64,000 nucleotides of DNA. It comes from Eriocheir sinensis. Its lineage: Eukaryota; Arthropoda; Malacostraca; Decapoda; Varunidae. The first letter of the stretch is position 1. Each line of letters begins with the position of its first letter. The notes beneath the pieces are model-generated. The model ran no database searches, was not told the DNA's origin, and was given only the letters and a program-made list of their open reading frames with translations. Both the position numbers and the translations under genes were made by a program. This document shows, one piece after another, positions 17,622 through 27,655 of this stretch. The DNA lies in the NCBI RefSeq assembly GCF_024679095.1, contig NC_066516.1, forward strand, positions 816,341 to 880,340. The letters are read 5' to 3'.

Positions 17622-17932
17622 TTACGTCGTTGCTTATTGCGCCGTTAGGCTTTCATCACTTGTGGGGCCCGATGGTCGGCCCAGCCCGTTTTGGCGCAGG
17701 CATATGTTTGTAGTGGTGCCATCTTGTTTTGGCTCATACTGCCCTTCGGAGCTCATCTATGAGCCTCTCTTTGGAGAGGTTATCTAGACTCCGGGTTGAT
17801 AGGTGGTCTTCAGGGAAGCATGTAGGTAGTCTTAGGCCACTCGGCGGTCAATGAAAAATCCCAGCTGTGTGGCGGACAGGATTCGAACCCGCGTCCCTCC
17901 TGGATCTCCCGGACGCGGCGCAGGCACGCTAA
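17614..17932 (-). mobile_element. tRNA-derived SINE family S1
   Basis: On the minus strand it shows the S1 order: tRNA-like head with a B-box GGGTTCGAATCC, then GCTGGGATTTTTCA, then a CCACTCGG-like segment, then the GCACCACTA-type body, CCGGCGCAATA-like end and an A tail (poly(T) near 17614-17624). The head beyond the A box is replaced by the adjoining (CA)n run. Confidence 0.85.

Positions 17933-18007
<75 letters not shown>
17933..18007. repeat. (CA)n microsatellite
   Basis: About 75 bp of CA between the S1 SINE head and the 3' part of an RTE-like LINE. Confidence 0.96.
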
Positions 18008-18008
<1 letters not shown>

Positions 18009-18984
18009 GATCTATCGAATTGCTCAAGCCACGAACTCCGTGGGCGTCCCCTTGGCCTCCTCCACTCAGGATTGTCTCTTAGTCTTACAGAGACAACCCG
18101 ATGAGCAGGATCAGCTTCAGGGTAACGTGCCAAGTGCCCGTATAGCCGGAGTTGGCGTTGACGGACTATGCAAGTAATATATGTCGAATCAGTCTCACGT
18201 AGTCGTCGCCGGTTTGACACAAATTCATTCCAGCGATATCCCATGATTCTGCGTAGACATTTATTACCAAAGGCATCAATCCGCCTCCCCAAGTCCCCAT
18301 TTAGTGTCCATGCCTCGCAACCATAGAGTAAGACAGGGAGCACAAGGAACTTGAAAGATCCGGAGCTTTGTTCTTCTGCTCAGGTATCGACAACGCCATA
18401 TACTCGTGCTGAGCGAGTCCATAACACCGTGGGCCAGGCCAATCCGCCGTAAGACTTCCTGAACAGACTCACCGTTGTTATGAACTACGCTACCAAAATA
18501 CGTGGAACTTTCTGAGATCTCCACGTCCTCCCCACACGCATGAACAGACTGTACTGTTTCATCTAGCAAGCCTCCAAACACCTGTACCTTGGTCTTGGCC
18601 CAGGAGACCTGAAGTCCCAAGGGTTTCGCCTCCTCGTGCATTGCCTCGAGAGCCATCACCAAAACCTCCAGCAACTCCGCCAGGACTACTGCATCCTCCT
18701 CCCTGTCTCTCCTCAGGAGAGCTCTAGTCCTACGCGACAGAGCCCTTTATTGGTCCCGATTCCTAGCAAGTCTGGCAGCGCGACTCTCCTCAATATTCTC
18801 CAGCGCCTCCACCGAGGCAAACCCATTCCTAAATCTCGGGCGCTCTCCAGTGCACTCCTTGGCAGCTTGCAGAATCTCACGTTTGAAGGTATCCCATAGT
18901 TCTACAGGGTCCTCCAGGGTGCTGAGCACATCGAACCGATTTGAGACTGTCACTGCATACTCTTGAGCACATGCCAGGTCCTTC
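18008..18984 (-). mobile_element. RTE-like LINE remnant R2, RT core deleted
   Basis: The minus strand encodes two ends of a LINE protein. The upstream piece (18986-18747) ends RAARLARNRDQ and resembles the linker between endonuclease and RT. The downstream pieces give LQVSWAKTKVQVFGGLLDE, LLYGCEAWTL, CLRRIMGYRWNEF and RQLRLYGHLARYPEADPAH, which are typical of the region after the catalytic box. The RT fingers and palm are absent, so the copy is internally deleted. A related copy lies at 24.5-26.0 kb. Confidence 0.8.
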
Positions 18985-19850
18985 AAGCCGGTATTTCACG
19001 GGAATGCTTTTGGTGCAGCATGCCCCATCCGTGAACTAAAGCTCACGGAGTGGACTCGTGCTCATGAACCAGAGGGGGTACTAGAAGGGGTAGGCTGGAG
19101 CTATTTTCTGCTGCACAGGTAGCCCGCCGCGCGTCTCACTCTACCCTGATTGGCCGGCTGGTTCAACTGCTCCTCCCACCTCAATGACGTCGCTTTCGCC
19201 TCGCCTCTCCTCTCTTCTCTCCACTTTATTGTACTACTTTGAATTTTTATATGTAGCTTCATAGATTATTTTTAGTAGTTTATAGATAGCTCTCGCTCGA
19301 TCTCGCTTTCTCTCCTCTCTCCTCTCCTCTCCTCTCCTCTCCTCTCCTCTCCTCTTCTCTTCTCTTCTCTTCTCTTCTCTTCTCTCTCTCAATCCATGTT
19401 GTCGCTCAACAATATTACTCGTGAGCACTTGTGATTCATTCACCTTCTGCTTTCTCTGTCTTTAAAACTGTTAACTATTACATTTAAATCTCCAGCCGTA
19501 TTTGTATCAACTGAGCAACTCTCAAAATCATCTCTTTCATCTAGGTGAGGTGAGGGAGGGAGGGAGGAAGGGTGAGGTGTGAATTTAATGTAAATGCATT
19601 TTTGTTTTCGGTATAAGAATAGCTATACTAAAACATAATATAACTGACAGAAATTAATCAACATTTATTTCTACTTGAAAGTAGGTATACGGTCCGTGAA
19701 AGTCAAGGTCAAGACCAAGATTGCCCAATGCCCATCAAACGTAGCATCCTCGTATGATTAGTGCATGTCATGTTCGCACAGCAGCTTCGCGAAAGTCACC
19801 GCCCGAAGGTATGGGTCCCGAGCAAAATCGTTCCCGTGAAATACCGGCTT
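18985..19850. mobile_element. 866-bp element with 20-bp terminal inverted repeats next to Met
   Basis: The left end AAGCCGGTATTTCACGGGAA (18985-19004) is an exact reverse complement of 19831-19850, and similarity continues imperfectly for about 7 more bases. No transposase is seen. The interior holds an ATTGGC (CCAAT-type) box near 19150, a TGACGTC site near 19183, a CT/CTTCT-rich run (about 19310-19390) and TGACAGAAAT-type AT-rich sequence. A clear target-site duplication was not found, so the superfamily is open. It ends 54 bp before the candidate Met start codon. Confidence 0.7.
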
Positions 19851-19887
19851 CTCGAGATGGAACACAGTACTAGTGTTGCATCTCGAG
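19851..19887 (+). promoter_or_regulatory. hairpin in putative Met 5' leader
   Basis: CTCGAGATGGAACAC (19851-19865) pairs with GTGTTGCATCTCGAG (19873-19887) with one mismatch and a 7-nt loop. It starts directly after the TIR element and ends 17 nt before the candidate Met ATG. A role in translation control is inference only. Confidence 0.5.
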
Positions 19888-19898
19888 ATTCTTCTTGA
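19857..19898 (+). promoter_or_regulatory. possible upstream ORF, 13 codons
   Basis: An ATG inside the hairpin arm opens a 13-codon frame ending in TGA at 19896-19898, six bases before the candidate Met ATG at 19905. If the transcript starts upstream of here it could limit translation of Met. There is no evidence from this sequence alone that it is used. Confidence 0.3.
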
Positions 19899-19904
19899 CC
19901 TGAC

Positions 19905-19957
19905 ATGGAGCTTGAGTGTTGCAACAACAAGCCTATTACTGACTGTAATATGGTAGC
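19905..19957 (+). CDS. Met: Met, candidate first coding exon
   Basis: An ATG with G at -3 and G at +4 opens 17 codons (MELECCNNKPITDCNMV) plus two bases GC, followed by GTGAGT, a strong intronic donor although the exonic side (AGC) is weak. The phase is 2, exactly what the bHLH exon acceptor at 20277 needs; joining gives an Ala codon and runs straight into SSREMRN. The implied intron is only 319 bp. No domain is present, as expected for the poorly conserved N-terminus of this family. The alternative is a more distant upstream exon joined to 20277; a transcript would settle it. Confidence 0.5.
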
Positions 19958-20276
19958 GTGAGTGTTATAATACGTATAACATGTTGGTACAGTGTTTGGT
20001 GGGAAAATGTCTAAAGAGAGGTATAACAGGCATAAAGTGTATGTAAATCAACCGGCAAATAACTAATTAGAATTATTCCTATTGAGTTTTCAATTTAGCT
20101 ATCACGCAGTTCCACTATAACGCGCAGTTTTGTAATCAATTAAGCACGACAGCAGGGGGATGGGTGTAGATAGATAGGTATACTGTCACACATTATACAT
20201 AAATTTTTACTGTGTTGTAGTATGTAAGTTGTCTCAGTTATTTGAGTGTGTTGACAGAGTTGCATCTTTTCTTCAG

Positions 20277-20443
20277 ATCCTCAAGGGAGATGAGGAATAT
20301 GGCTGAGAAGATGCGGCGCGACAAGCTAAATAACTACATCAATGAGCTGGCCGGCATTGTCCCACTCGGCTCTGGCGGCAGCAAGCGACTGGACAAGACC
20401 TCCACCCTAAGACTGGCTGCAAACTACATCCGAATGCATAAAA
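20277..20443 (+). CDS. Met: Met bHLH exon (juvenile hormone/methyl farnesoate receptor)
   Basis: This exon encodes a complete basic helix-loop-helix domain for E-box-like DNA binding and dimerisation. The basic region and helix 1 read REMRNMAEKMRRDKLNNYI, followed by ELAGIVP, a Gly/Ser loop (GSGGS), then KRLDKTSTLRLAANYIRMHK for helix 2. The RRDKLN...VP...KRLDKTS.LRLAANY pattern is that of methoprene-tolerant proteins rather than ARNT/cycle or Clock. The acceptor is TTTTCTTCAG at 20267-20276 and the donor is GTAAAT at 20444; the exon enters at phase 2 and leaves at phase 1. An in-frame ATG at 20242 lies before the acceptor in intron sequence and is not used as the start. In insects Met binds juvenile hormone through PAS-B and pairs with Taiman/SRC; in crustaceans methyl farnesoate is the likely ligand (family knowledge). 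Confidence 0.9.
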
Positions 20444-20579
20444 GTAAATAGCTAACCACACTTGCACTATTGAATACAGGTGGTGATCAGTATATCAGAC
20501 CAATCTTTTTTTTTCATAAAAATGCAGACATTGTATGATGAGGGTTTTGAATTCAGGCTTGAAGTAATCACTTAAATTC

Positions 20580-20745
20580 AAGTCAGTTACAATTATGATT
20601 ACAATTACTCCTCCAGATTTTCAGGTACAATTTCAATTACAATTACTTCATCAGGAAAATCACATTACAGTTACATTACTCCTCCAGATTTTCAACAAAA
20701 TTTCAATTAGTTCATCAGGATCATCACAAATTACTATTACAAATA
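20580..20745. repeat. degenerate ATTACAATTAC-type AT-rich repeat in intron
   Basis: Repeated CAATTACAATTACT and TACTCCTCCAGATTTTCA units (the latter twice) in the bHLH-linker intron. A similar CAATTACAATTAC block recurs near 26040-26210, which suggests remnants of one AT-rich element. Confidence 0.5.
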
Positions 20746-20959
20746 CTGACAGTTTGATTCGTATCAGTTTCTTCCTTTTTTTTTAATAATGAAATTATCA
20801 TTAGATGGTAGAACTTTGAAACATTACTCAAATATTTTAGTTTATAATGTGTTTAATTGTAAGTACAGCAGGGACGTCTACTACGCGTCTTCACACTAAG
20901 CGAAACGCCTACTAAGTGAGGACCTACAAATATAACCCACAAACTCAAAGTGCTCGAGT

Positions 20960-21195
20960 TGAACCAGCAGTGCGCGATATGGAAGGAAGGAATGAAGGAA
21001 CTATCAAATTCTGCATCCAAACCGACACTCCAGTCAGTCAATCAAAACAAAATGAGACAATAACAGAATCAAGCGATGAAAATGTAGAATAAACACAATA
21101 ATATGCGGAAGGGGATTGTGGACTGCGCATGGCGCACCTCGTTTTTTTTTATTTTTATTTTTTTAATTTTTTTTTACAAGTGGCGCCGGTGTCCG
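20960..21195. repeat. dispersed repeat unit T, copy 1
   Basis: One of three direct copies in 2.2 kb. Shared blocks are CGACACTCCAGTCAGTCAA-like, GATGAAAATGTAGAATAAAC, CATGGCGCACCTC, a T-rich run and TTTACAAGTGG(C/T)GCC. Confidence 0.7.
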
Positions 21196-21597
21196 GTGTG
21201 ACGTCGAATTTCGTCCGTCTGTCGGGAAATGTCCGAAATTGAACTGCGCATGCGAGGGCTTTGCTATTTTGTCCATTTCATTCACTGCACTGTCTTTCAA
21301 TAGCTTATACTAAGCTTACCTTTGATCTTATGCTAGTTTTCATGAAAAAAATGCCAAATTCAAGATGGCCATGGACCCCGTAGCGCAGCTACTATTGAAT
21401 GGTGAGTATCCAATAACAGTGACCTTCAATCAGAAGAAAACTGAGGAGACAGAAGGACTATCATAAGATAAAAGGTAAGTTTAGTATAAGCTATTAAAAG
21501 AGTGTAGTGGTAGAAATGGACAAAATAGCAAAGCCCGCGCATGCGCAGTTCAGTTTCGGACATTTCCCGACAGAGGGACGGAATTCAACGCCACACT
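21196..21597. mobile_element. foldback element with about 135-bp arms
   Basis: The left arm begins GTGTGACGTCGAATTTCGTC and the right arm ends with its diverged complement (GACGGAATTCAACGCCACAC). Within the arms CTGTCGGGAAATGTCCGAAA, TGCGCATGCG, GCTATTTTGTCCATTTC and TAGCTTATACTAA recur in inverted order. The spacer near 21360-21460 is non-palindromic and has no domain. It separates two copies of repeat T. Confidence 0.75.
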
Positions 21598-21604
21598 GGC
21601 TTAC

Positions 21605-21795
21605 CGTCACCACCACACCACGCCGACGCCCCAGTCTGTCAGCCAGTCAAATATAAAAAAAAAATAGACAGAAAAAGCGCTGATAATGTGGAATAAACAC
21701 AATAAAATGTGGAAAGGCACTGTGAAATAGGTACGCATGGCGCATCTTTTACTTGTGTTTGTTTACAAGCGGTGCCACCCGCGCCGGTGTTGTTC
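21605..21795. repeat. dispersed repeat unit T, copy 2
   Basis: Matches copies 1 and 3 (CACGCCGACGCCCCAGTC, TGTGGAATAAACACAATAA, GCATGGCGCATC, TTTACAAGCGGTGCC, CCCGCGCC). It is followed by a GCATGCTCAGAAGCG motif like the ends of several foldbacks here. Confidence 0.7.
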
Positions 21796-22070
21796 CTGGC
21801 TGTTCCCTATTTCCTGGCTGTCCTCTCGTGAACTACGCATGCTCAGAAGCGAATGTAAACAAACAAAGATTTCTTGAGAAAGAGCTGTTCTCACGCATCC
21901 CCTGACAGAATGGCTTTGGTCACTTCGCTCGCCCCCCTCCCCACACCTCATGAACCTATGATGCCCTCTAGCCCCCAAAAATATCTGCCAAAATTACGGG
22001 CCTGCATATTCACTTCAAGACTTTTTTTTCTTCTTTTTAATAGCAAGATGCTATTTCCCGTAAATTTACT

Positions 22071-22444
22071 TTTTTTTTTTTTTTTTTTTTTAGTCGTGGC
22101 CTATTGCGCCGGTAGGCTTCTTCCCGGTGGATCCTGAATTCCTGATGGTCGGTCCAAGGCTTCTTCCCGGTGGGGCCTGTTGGTCGGTCCAGCCCGTTCT
22201 GGCGCAGGCGAGTGTTTATAGTGGCGCCATCTTGCACTGGCTCATGCTGCCCTCCCGGAGCTCATCTTTAATCCTAGAATCTAGAGTCCGGGTTGATAGG
22301 TGGTCTTCTGGGCAGCATGTGGGTAGTTTTAAGCCACTCGGCGGCGGCTGAAAAATCCCAGCTTGATGGCACCGGTCGGGGATTGAACTCGCGTCGTCCC
22401 GAACGCGGGGCCGTCACGCTATCCATTCAGCCACTGCCTCCCCA
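22071..22444 (-). mobile_element. tRNA-derived SINE family S1, near full length
   Basis: On the minus strand: head GGGGAGGCAGTGGCTGAATG (A-box region), TTCAATCCCC (B box), then GCTGGGATTTTTCAGCCGCC, GAGTGGCTTAAAACTACCCA, GATGGCGCCACTATAAACAC, and a poly(A) tail (poly(T) 22071-22091). Near the 3' end a segment containing GGCTTCTTCCCGGTGG is duplicated. Confidence 0.9.
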
Positions 22445-22587
22445 ATTACTGCATGAAGGCTATTTATTGACCCTTCACTTCACTTACTACAAAACAGAAC
22501 GCTGTACTGGATTCATGATTTTTTTTCCTATGAAAGAATAAAACAATATGCCCTCCCGTTCTCAATAACACTGGGGGGACAGCCATA

Positions 22588-22859
22588 GGGGAGGCGGTGG
22601 CTGAGTGGATAGCGTGGCGTCCCTGCGTCCATGACGACGCGGGTTCGCGCCCCGCCCGGTGCCACAAGCTGGGATTTTTCAGTCACCGCCGAGTGGCCTA
22701 AGACTACCCACATGCTGTGCAGAAGATGAGCTTCGGGGGGGGCAGCAGGAGCCAATGCAAGATGGCGCCACTATAAACACTTGCCTGCGACACATCGGGC
22801 TGGTGCCGACCATCAGGCCCTACCATCAAAACCTACATAGGCGAAAACGTTAAAAAAAT
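22588..22859 (+). mobile_element. tRNA-derived SINE family S1, full length
   Basis: Head GGGGAGGCGGTGGCTGAGTG with A box TGGCTGAGTGGATAGC and B box GGGTTCGCGCC (consensus GGTTCGAATCC). The body has GCTGGGATTTTTCAGTCACC and GATGGCGCCACTATAAACAC, ending in a short A run. It faces the minus-strand copy at 22071-22444 head to head, with a 143-bp gap. Confidence 0.9.
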
Positions 22860-22974
22860 GCTACATGTGACCAGCTGCTTGGACGGATCCGTGTTCATAG
22901 CGATCCGCTGTTTTTGTTTGTAAATAAAGGGGGGACCGCCAGGTACAGAGGGTAGCCAGGAACACAACACCAGT

Positions 22975-23160
22975 TCACCGCTAGCAACACATCACGCCGA
23001 CACTTCAGTCAGAAAAAACATCATAAAAAGACACAGAAACAGGGGATGAAAATATAGAATAAACCTGATAACATGTGGATGGGCACAGGAATGTACATGG
23101 CGCACCTCACACTTTTTTGTTTACAAATGGTGCTGCCCGCGCCAACTCACAGCCACTGTA
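22975..23160. repeat. dispersed repeat unit T, copy 3
   Basis: Third copy of repeat T (CACGCCGACACTTCAGTCAG, GATGAAAATATAGAATAAAC, CATGGCGCACCTCACAC, TTTACAAATGGTGCTGCCCG). Confidence 0.7.
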
Positions 23161-24545
23161 ATGCCCCGGGATCTTAGGGGGCACATGATTTTCCTCATTT
23201 GACTGAATTCTACTAAATTTTTAATAAAACTAACTTATTAAGTTGACTTGCATAAATTATTCCCGCGTAGTTGAGAATGAACGGTAGCTGCCCCCACCCC
23301 ACGATCTGCGGATCGAACCACAGCTCAGTGGGGAGAAAATAACTCGATGAGAGACTGAATGATTACACTCAACTACGCCGGAGGTGAGGAACTGAACAAT
23401 TGATTTTTGAGGTAGCGTGAATTCTTAAAGAGGGAGGAGGACGTGAATGCACTGTTTCCGGTGTTACCGTCCGGCCAACACTCGTAACCTTAAGAGAAAT
23501 GAAGGGGTCAATGGAACAAGAATACGATTATATGGGGAGTTTTCTTGATTGTGGAATGACAGAAATAATTTTTTTTATGTAACAGCATAGCTGGCTTACT
23601 TACAATTGAATTGACTGTGTGGACCTAGAGTTCCTAGGGTTCGCACACTGAGAGGGAGGAAAAAAAAGGGCATGTTAAACAAACTTGGACTGGCCTACGG
23701 GCCTGGAGTTGAAGAGGGGGCAGAGTGAGGGGCATATTTCACTAAGATATTAATCAGTATAATAATCGGGGGATAATGAACGCTCACCCACGGCCGGCCG
23801 GATGAACTTTTTAGTCCCTGAATGCAGTACTAAAGTTGGCCGTAAATAGAAGGGGGGCGAGAGGGGTGAAGCCTCATATATGAAGTATATTTTGTGTCCA
23901 TACAACAACTGCCGTATTGCTTTTCCGTTGCAAATGGAAGGGGGGTCGAGAGGGGCCAAGCTCCCCCGTTTGTTAGGTTGTGTAAAGTTAGGTTTGGTTA
24001 GTTTAAATTTATTCGGCACGCAGTGTGGGGCGCCTGAAAATTACGCAGCGCAGAACAGGATATGGCCGCGGCTGTCCAGCCGGTGTTACGAGATATACCT
24101 CCTCGTAGAAATAGGTCGCTCTGCTGTTTAGTACGCATGCACACCGGGGGAATACACAGCAGGAAAAATATAAATTTGCCTAGTTTTGTTCTAGTTTGTC
24201 CACTTGTGATCTTTGTAAGCGGTGAATGAAATATAGAAGCAGTAAGCAAGTTGAACCTCTCTGCGAGCTATTTTGTGGCTGTGGCGCCGGGTGCACAAGA
24301 CATTGAAAGGTCAATAATGTAGTGATTTTCGGAGAAAATACTATCGCCATAATAAACAGCATCATATTTTGTCCAGAAATAAACAGTCAGCATCTGGAAA
24401 TTAGTAGGCTGCTCTTTCGTGAATAATCCGCGGCTGCCTACTGTACGTACTTGAACAATGCACAAGAGTATACCCGTGTTATAATGTTATCACTGAGGTT
24501 ATCTCTGACTAACTAATGGAAGCATAAGCCTGGGGTTGCCTTGCA
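23161..24545. other. unassigned intron sequence with TTAGG-like stretch
   Basis: No gene seen. Near 23935-24005 a G-rich block (GGGGGGTCGAGAGGGGCCAA) precedes TTAGGTTGTG...GTTAGGTTTGG, a degenerate TTAGG-like run. A related GGGGTCGAGGGGGCGAAGCC plus TTAGGTTGGGTTAG block lies at 32660-32770. Confidence 0.45.
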
Positions 24546-26005
24546 TCACTCACTGCCTCCACTCCCGACCGTCCTCCTGAGCAATCTCTCACACAGCTGC
24601 TCTATCCATCTCAAGTCCCTCCCGGCTGGATCGATCAACTTGCCCCAGCCATGAGTTACATGGGAGTACCCTTGGTCTCCTCTGCTCATGGTTGTCTTGT
24701 ACAGCAACAACCCTATGAGCAGGATCGACACCTGGGAGACCTGCCACATACCCATATAGCTAGGGTTGGCGTTCACAGACTAAGCTGGTAACAGGCTTCG
24801 ATTCAGAGTCATCATGTCGTCGCTGGTTTGACATGAAGTCATTCCAGCGATACCCATGATCCTGCTAAATCACTTGGTACCAAAGGTATCAACATGCCTC
24901 TCCAAGTCATTATTCAGTGTCCATATCTCACAGCCATACAGTAAAACAGGGAACAAAAGCAACAAACAAGCATAGGGGAGGGAGCACAAAGAAGAGGAGG
25001 CAGTGGCCGAATAGTCTTCGTGCAGGTGTGGTGTGCCCGGGGACCTAGGTTAAAGTCCCACCGATGCATACTGATAATTTTCAACCATCGCTGAGTTGCG
25101 GAAGATTACCTGCATGCTGCCCAGATCTTCAGTCAACCCTAACTTCAGCGACTTCGGTCAAGAGGAGCACCTGGGTGCAGCATGAGCAAAGCAAGAGTCA
25201 TATCACAGCAGCCACTATAAATAGAATTCATCTGCGTCACTAACGGACTGAAGTCATCCAAGAGACCCCTCAAGAAGGCCTACCGGCGCTATAGGCAGCA
25301 CCTAAAAAAAATAAAGATTCAAATCTTGATCTGCCTGCATAAATATCAACAACGCCATATACTCGTGCTGAGTGAGTCCGTAACACCGCGAGTCTAGCCA
25401 ATCCGTTGAGTGACTTCCTGGTGAGACCCACTATTGTTGTACATTACACTCCTAAGGTATGTGAAACTTTTGGTGACCTCAACATCCTCACCACATGCAT
25501 GAATAGACTGAACTGTGTCATCCAGCAAGCCTCCAAACGACTGGACCTTGGTTTTGCCCAGGAGACCTTCAGTCCCAAAGGCTTTACCTCTTTATGCAGC
25601 ACTTAAAAAGCCAACACCAGGACCTCTAGCGATCTCACGAGAAGTACAGCATCATCAGCGAAAACAAGATCAGTGACCCTGATGTCGCCAGCGGCCAACA
25701 GATGCTCCACAGTGACTTTGATCAACAATTTTGCCTAATACCCAGTCCATGCAAGTGTTGAAAAGTAATGGAGCAAGGACGAACCCCTGTCTCGCTCCTG
25801 AATTAACATGGAGGCGCCTCCCCCACACTTCACAGTACTACTCTCAGTCCCAGAGTTAAGGCCAGTCATCAGGTCAATAATCCTTGCAGGAATCCCATGG
25901 ATATGCGGAATGTTCCAGAGTACCTTATGATGCACTGAGTTAAAAGAGTTAAAAGGCTTCTTCAGATCGACATAGGCTACCAATAGACCCTTTCGCAACA
26001 TACTG
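24546..26005 (-). mobile_element. RTE-like LINE remnant R3
   Basis: Minus-strand copy related to R2 at 18 kb and the fragment at 7.4 kb. The first part, 26001-25735, reads VAYVDLKKPFNS...VHHKVLWNI, IPARIIDLMTGLNSGTES and KCGGGASM, corresponding to RT motifs around the catalytic region. Pieces after the catalytic box follow across 25700-25330 and 24960-24546, in several frames, with one S1 SINE inserted at about 24990-25316. Frameshifts and stops make it dead. Confidence 0.78.
24990..25316 (+). mobile_element. tRNA-derived SINE family S1, diverged
   Basis: Head GAGGAGGCAGTGGCCGAATA, a B-box-like GGTTAAAGTCCC, then a diverged body (CTGCATGCTGCCCAGATCTT, GCCACTATAAATAG) and end CCTACCGGCGCTATAGGCAG with an A-rich tail. 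It interrupts LINE R3, whose sequence resumes at about 25345. Confidence 0.78.
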
Positions 26006-26451
26006 ATAAATAATATTCATTGTACTAAATTCACGCTTTGTCGTCAATAGTTTGAAACTTAAACATTAAACACTCAATTACATTACAATTATTTTGTATT
26101 TTTAAAGCCCAATTACAATTACATTTATAATTTAGAAGCTCAGCTATGATTACTTATTTTTTTAATGAGTTTTGTATAAATTCAGTTACAAAGACAATTA
26201 CCACAAGCCTTGTTCTGATGGGTAGAAAATTCTTAAAGATAACCATATAACAAGATAATTTGCTGACATTCACTCAGCATTTTTATATTGAACCAATTTC
26301 TACATGACAATACTCCTCTTCCCCCTTAATTGCGGGGGTTAGGACACACAAACACTCACAAATAGAGAATTTCTGTGAACGGTGAGCCCCCCAAAAAAGA
26401 GCCTCAAGGGCCCCCCCAAAAACATCAATCTTACACAATCCGTTCCTAATA

Positions 26452-26540
26452 CAGTAATCCCTCGTCTATCGCGGGGGTTAGGTTCCAGAACCCCCCGCGA
26501 TAGGCGAAAATCCGCAAAGTATCGACCTTATAATTTTTTA
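26452..26540. mobile_element. pogo/Tigger-like terminal repeat
   Basis: Starts TA then CAGTAATCCCTCGTCTATCG, with an internal inverted pair (TCTATCGCGGGGGTT and AACCCCCCGCGATAGG). The CAGTAATCCC start after TA is typical of pogo/Tigger-type ends (family knowledge). The matching second end was not located with confidence. Confidence 0.5.
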
Positions 26541-26777
26541 TAAGGAAGAATACTCAGAGAAGGGACAATATGAGTGTAGCTCACTTCCTTTATATCACAA
26601 TTAGGTAAATACGGAAGGGGAAAGGGAGGAGAGGGACAGAGTGACTTATGAAAAAAATACCCATAGAGGATGTAAGAAGGGAGAACAAGGAAAAGAAGTG
26701 GAGGAAACAGGAAGAGATAGCGAGGATGAAAACAAGAAGAAAGGAGAAGGGTGTGGGGAGGTAGGGACAGTGGGGAG

Positions 26778-26869
26778 AGTCAGATCAGGTCTTGAGGGAG
26801 AGTCAGGTGAGGTCCTGAGGGAGAGTCAGGTGAGGTCCTGAGGGAGAGTCAGATCAGGGCTTAAGTCAG
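26778..26869. repeat. 23-bp minisatellite, four units
   Basis: Four tandem 23-bp units starting AGTCAG(A/G)T at 26778, 26801, 26824 and 26847. The middle two are identical; the outer two differ at a few positions. Confidence 0.9.
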
Positions 26870-26877
26870 GACATGAC

Positions 26878-27075
<198 letters not shown>

Positions 27076-27290
27076 TCAGGGTGGTGGATGAGTGGAATAG
27101 GCTTAGCAGTCATGTGGTGAGTGCCAATACAGTTGTCACATTCAAAAATAGACTAGATAAATTCATGGACAGCGATATTAGGTGGGGTTAGATACACGGG
27201 AGCTTAGGGTCAAAGGAGCTGCCTCGTACAGGCCTACTGGCCTCTTGTAGACTCCTGCGTTCTTATGTTCTTATGTTCTTATGTTCATGT
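27076..27290 (+). mobile_element. LINE 3' end with (TTATGTTC)n tail
   Basis: A short frame ends WNRLSSHVVSANTV then FKNRLDKFMDSDIRWG, a typical LINE RT C-terminus, followed by a 3' untranslated region and three TTATGTTC-type units (27263-27287). Another copy of this 3' end, on the opposite strand, is inserted at 34083-34148. Confidence 0.75.
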
Positions 27291-27370
27291 CCTGACTTAA
27301 GCCCTGGAGAGCGACATCCCCTTGAAGGCCTCTGTAAGAGCAATGGACATGCGGGGAGCAGCGTGTGGCC

Positions 27371-27404
<34 letters not shown>

Positions 27405-27655
27405 CGGGTTTCAGCTCTAGGCCAGCGGAAGCAAAGGGGACGCGGCGGCGGTAGTGACTCGTATGTCCGACAGCGCGCACGTCCAGTCTGTTGTACAGTA
27501 ATGCATCCGGAGATCGGTTGCGAGAAGACAGCTTGAATAGGCTGTGGGCTGTGGTGCTGTGTGGTGGGTGTTTTGTGTCCGTGTGGGGGGTGGTAGCCCA
27601 GGGATAAGTCGGTAACTTGAGAGAATCCCTGCGGCGACTTGGCAACTTCATCTCT
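27291..27655. other. CpG-rich non-coding block, left part
   Basis: GC- and CpG-rich sequence within the large Met intron, with a (GA)n run at 27375-27401. No transposon domain or long frame with a recognisable product. It is separated from a similar block (29203-29960) by the TIR element at 27656-29202, so the two were probably adjacent. Confidence 0.4.

Noticed and set aside
20242..20276. In-frame ATG at 20242 as the Met start
   Set aside because: It lies before a good acceptor (TTTTCTTCAG), the residues before SSREMRN are unlike the family, and an upstream exon with matching phase exists.
20277..20443. bHLH exon as ARNT/cycle/Clock
   Set aside because: The REMRNMAEKMRRDKLN...KRLDKTSTLRLAANY pattern and the PAS-A GGFLLVVTSTGR...FFGHSQ fit methoprene-tolerant proteins better than these relatives.
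22588..22660. Possible tRNA gene (also heads at 37140, 38570, 45820, 41300 and 60270)
   Set aside because: Each has A- and B-box-like sequence but continues into a repeated SINE body; no complete cloverleaf could be supported.
26778..26869. CRISPR-like array
   Set aside because: Four 23-bp units are directly adjacent with no spacers, in a eukaryotic intron; it is a minisatellite.
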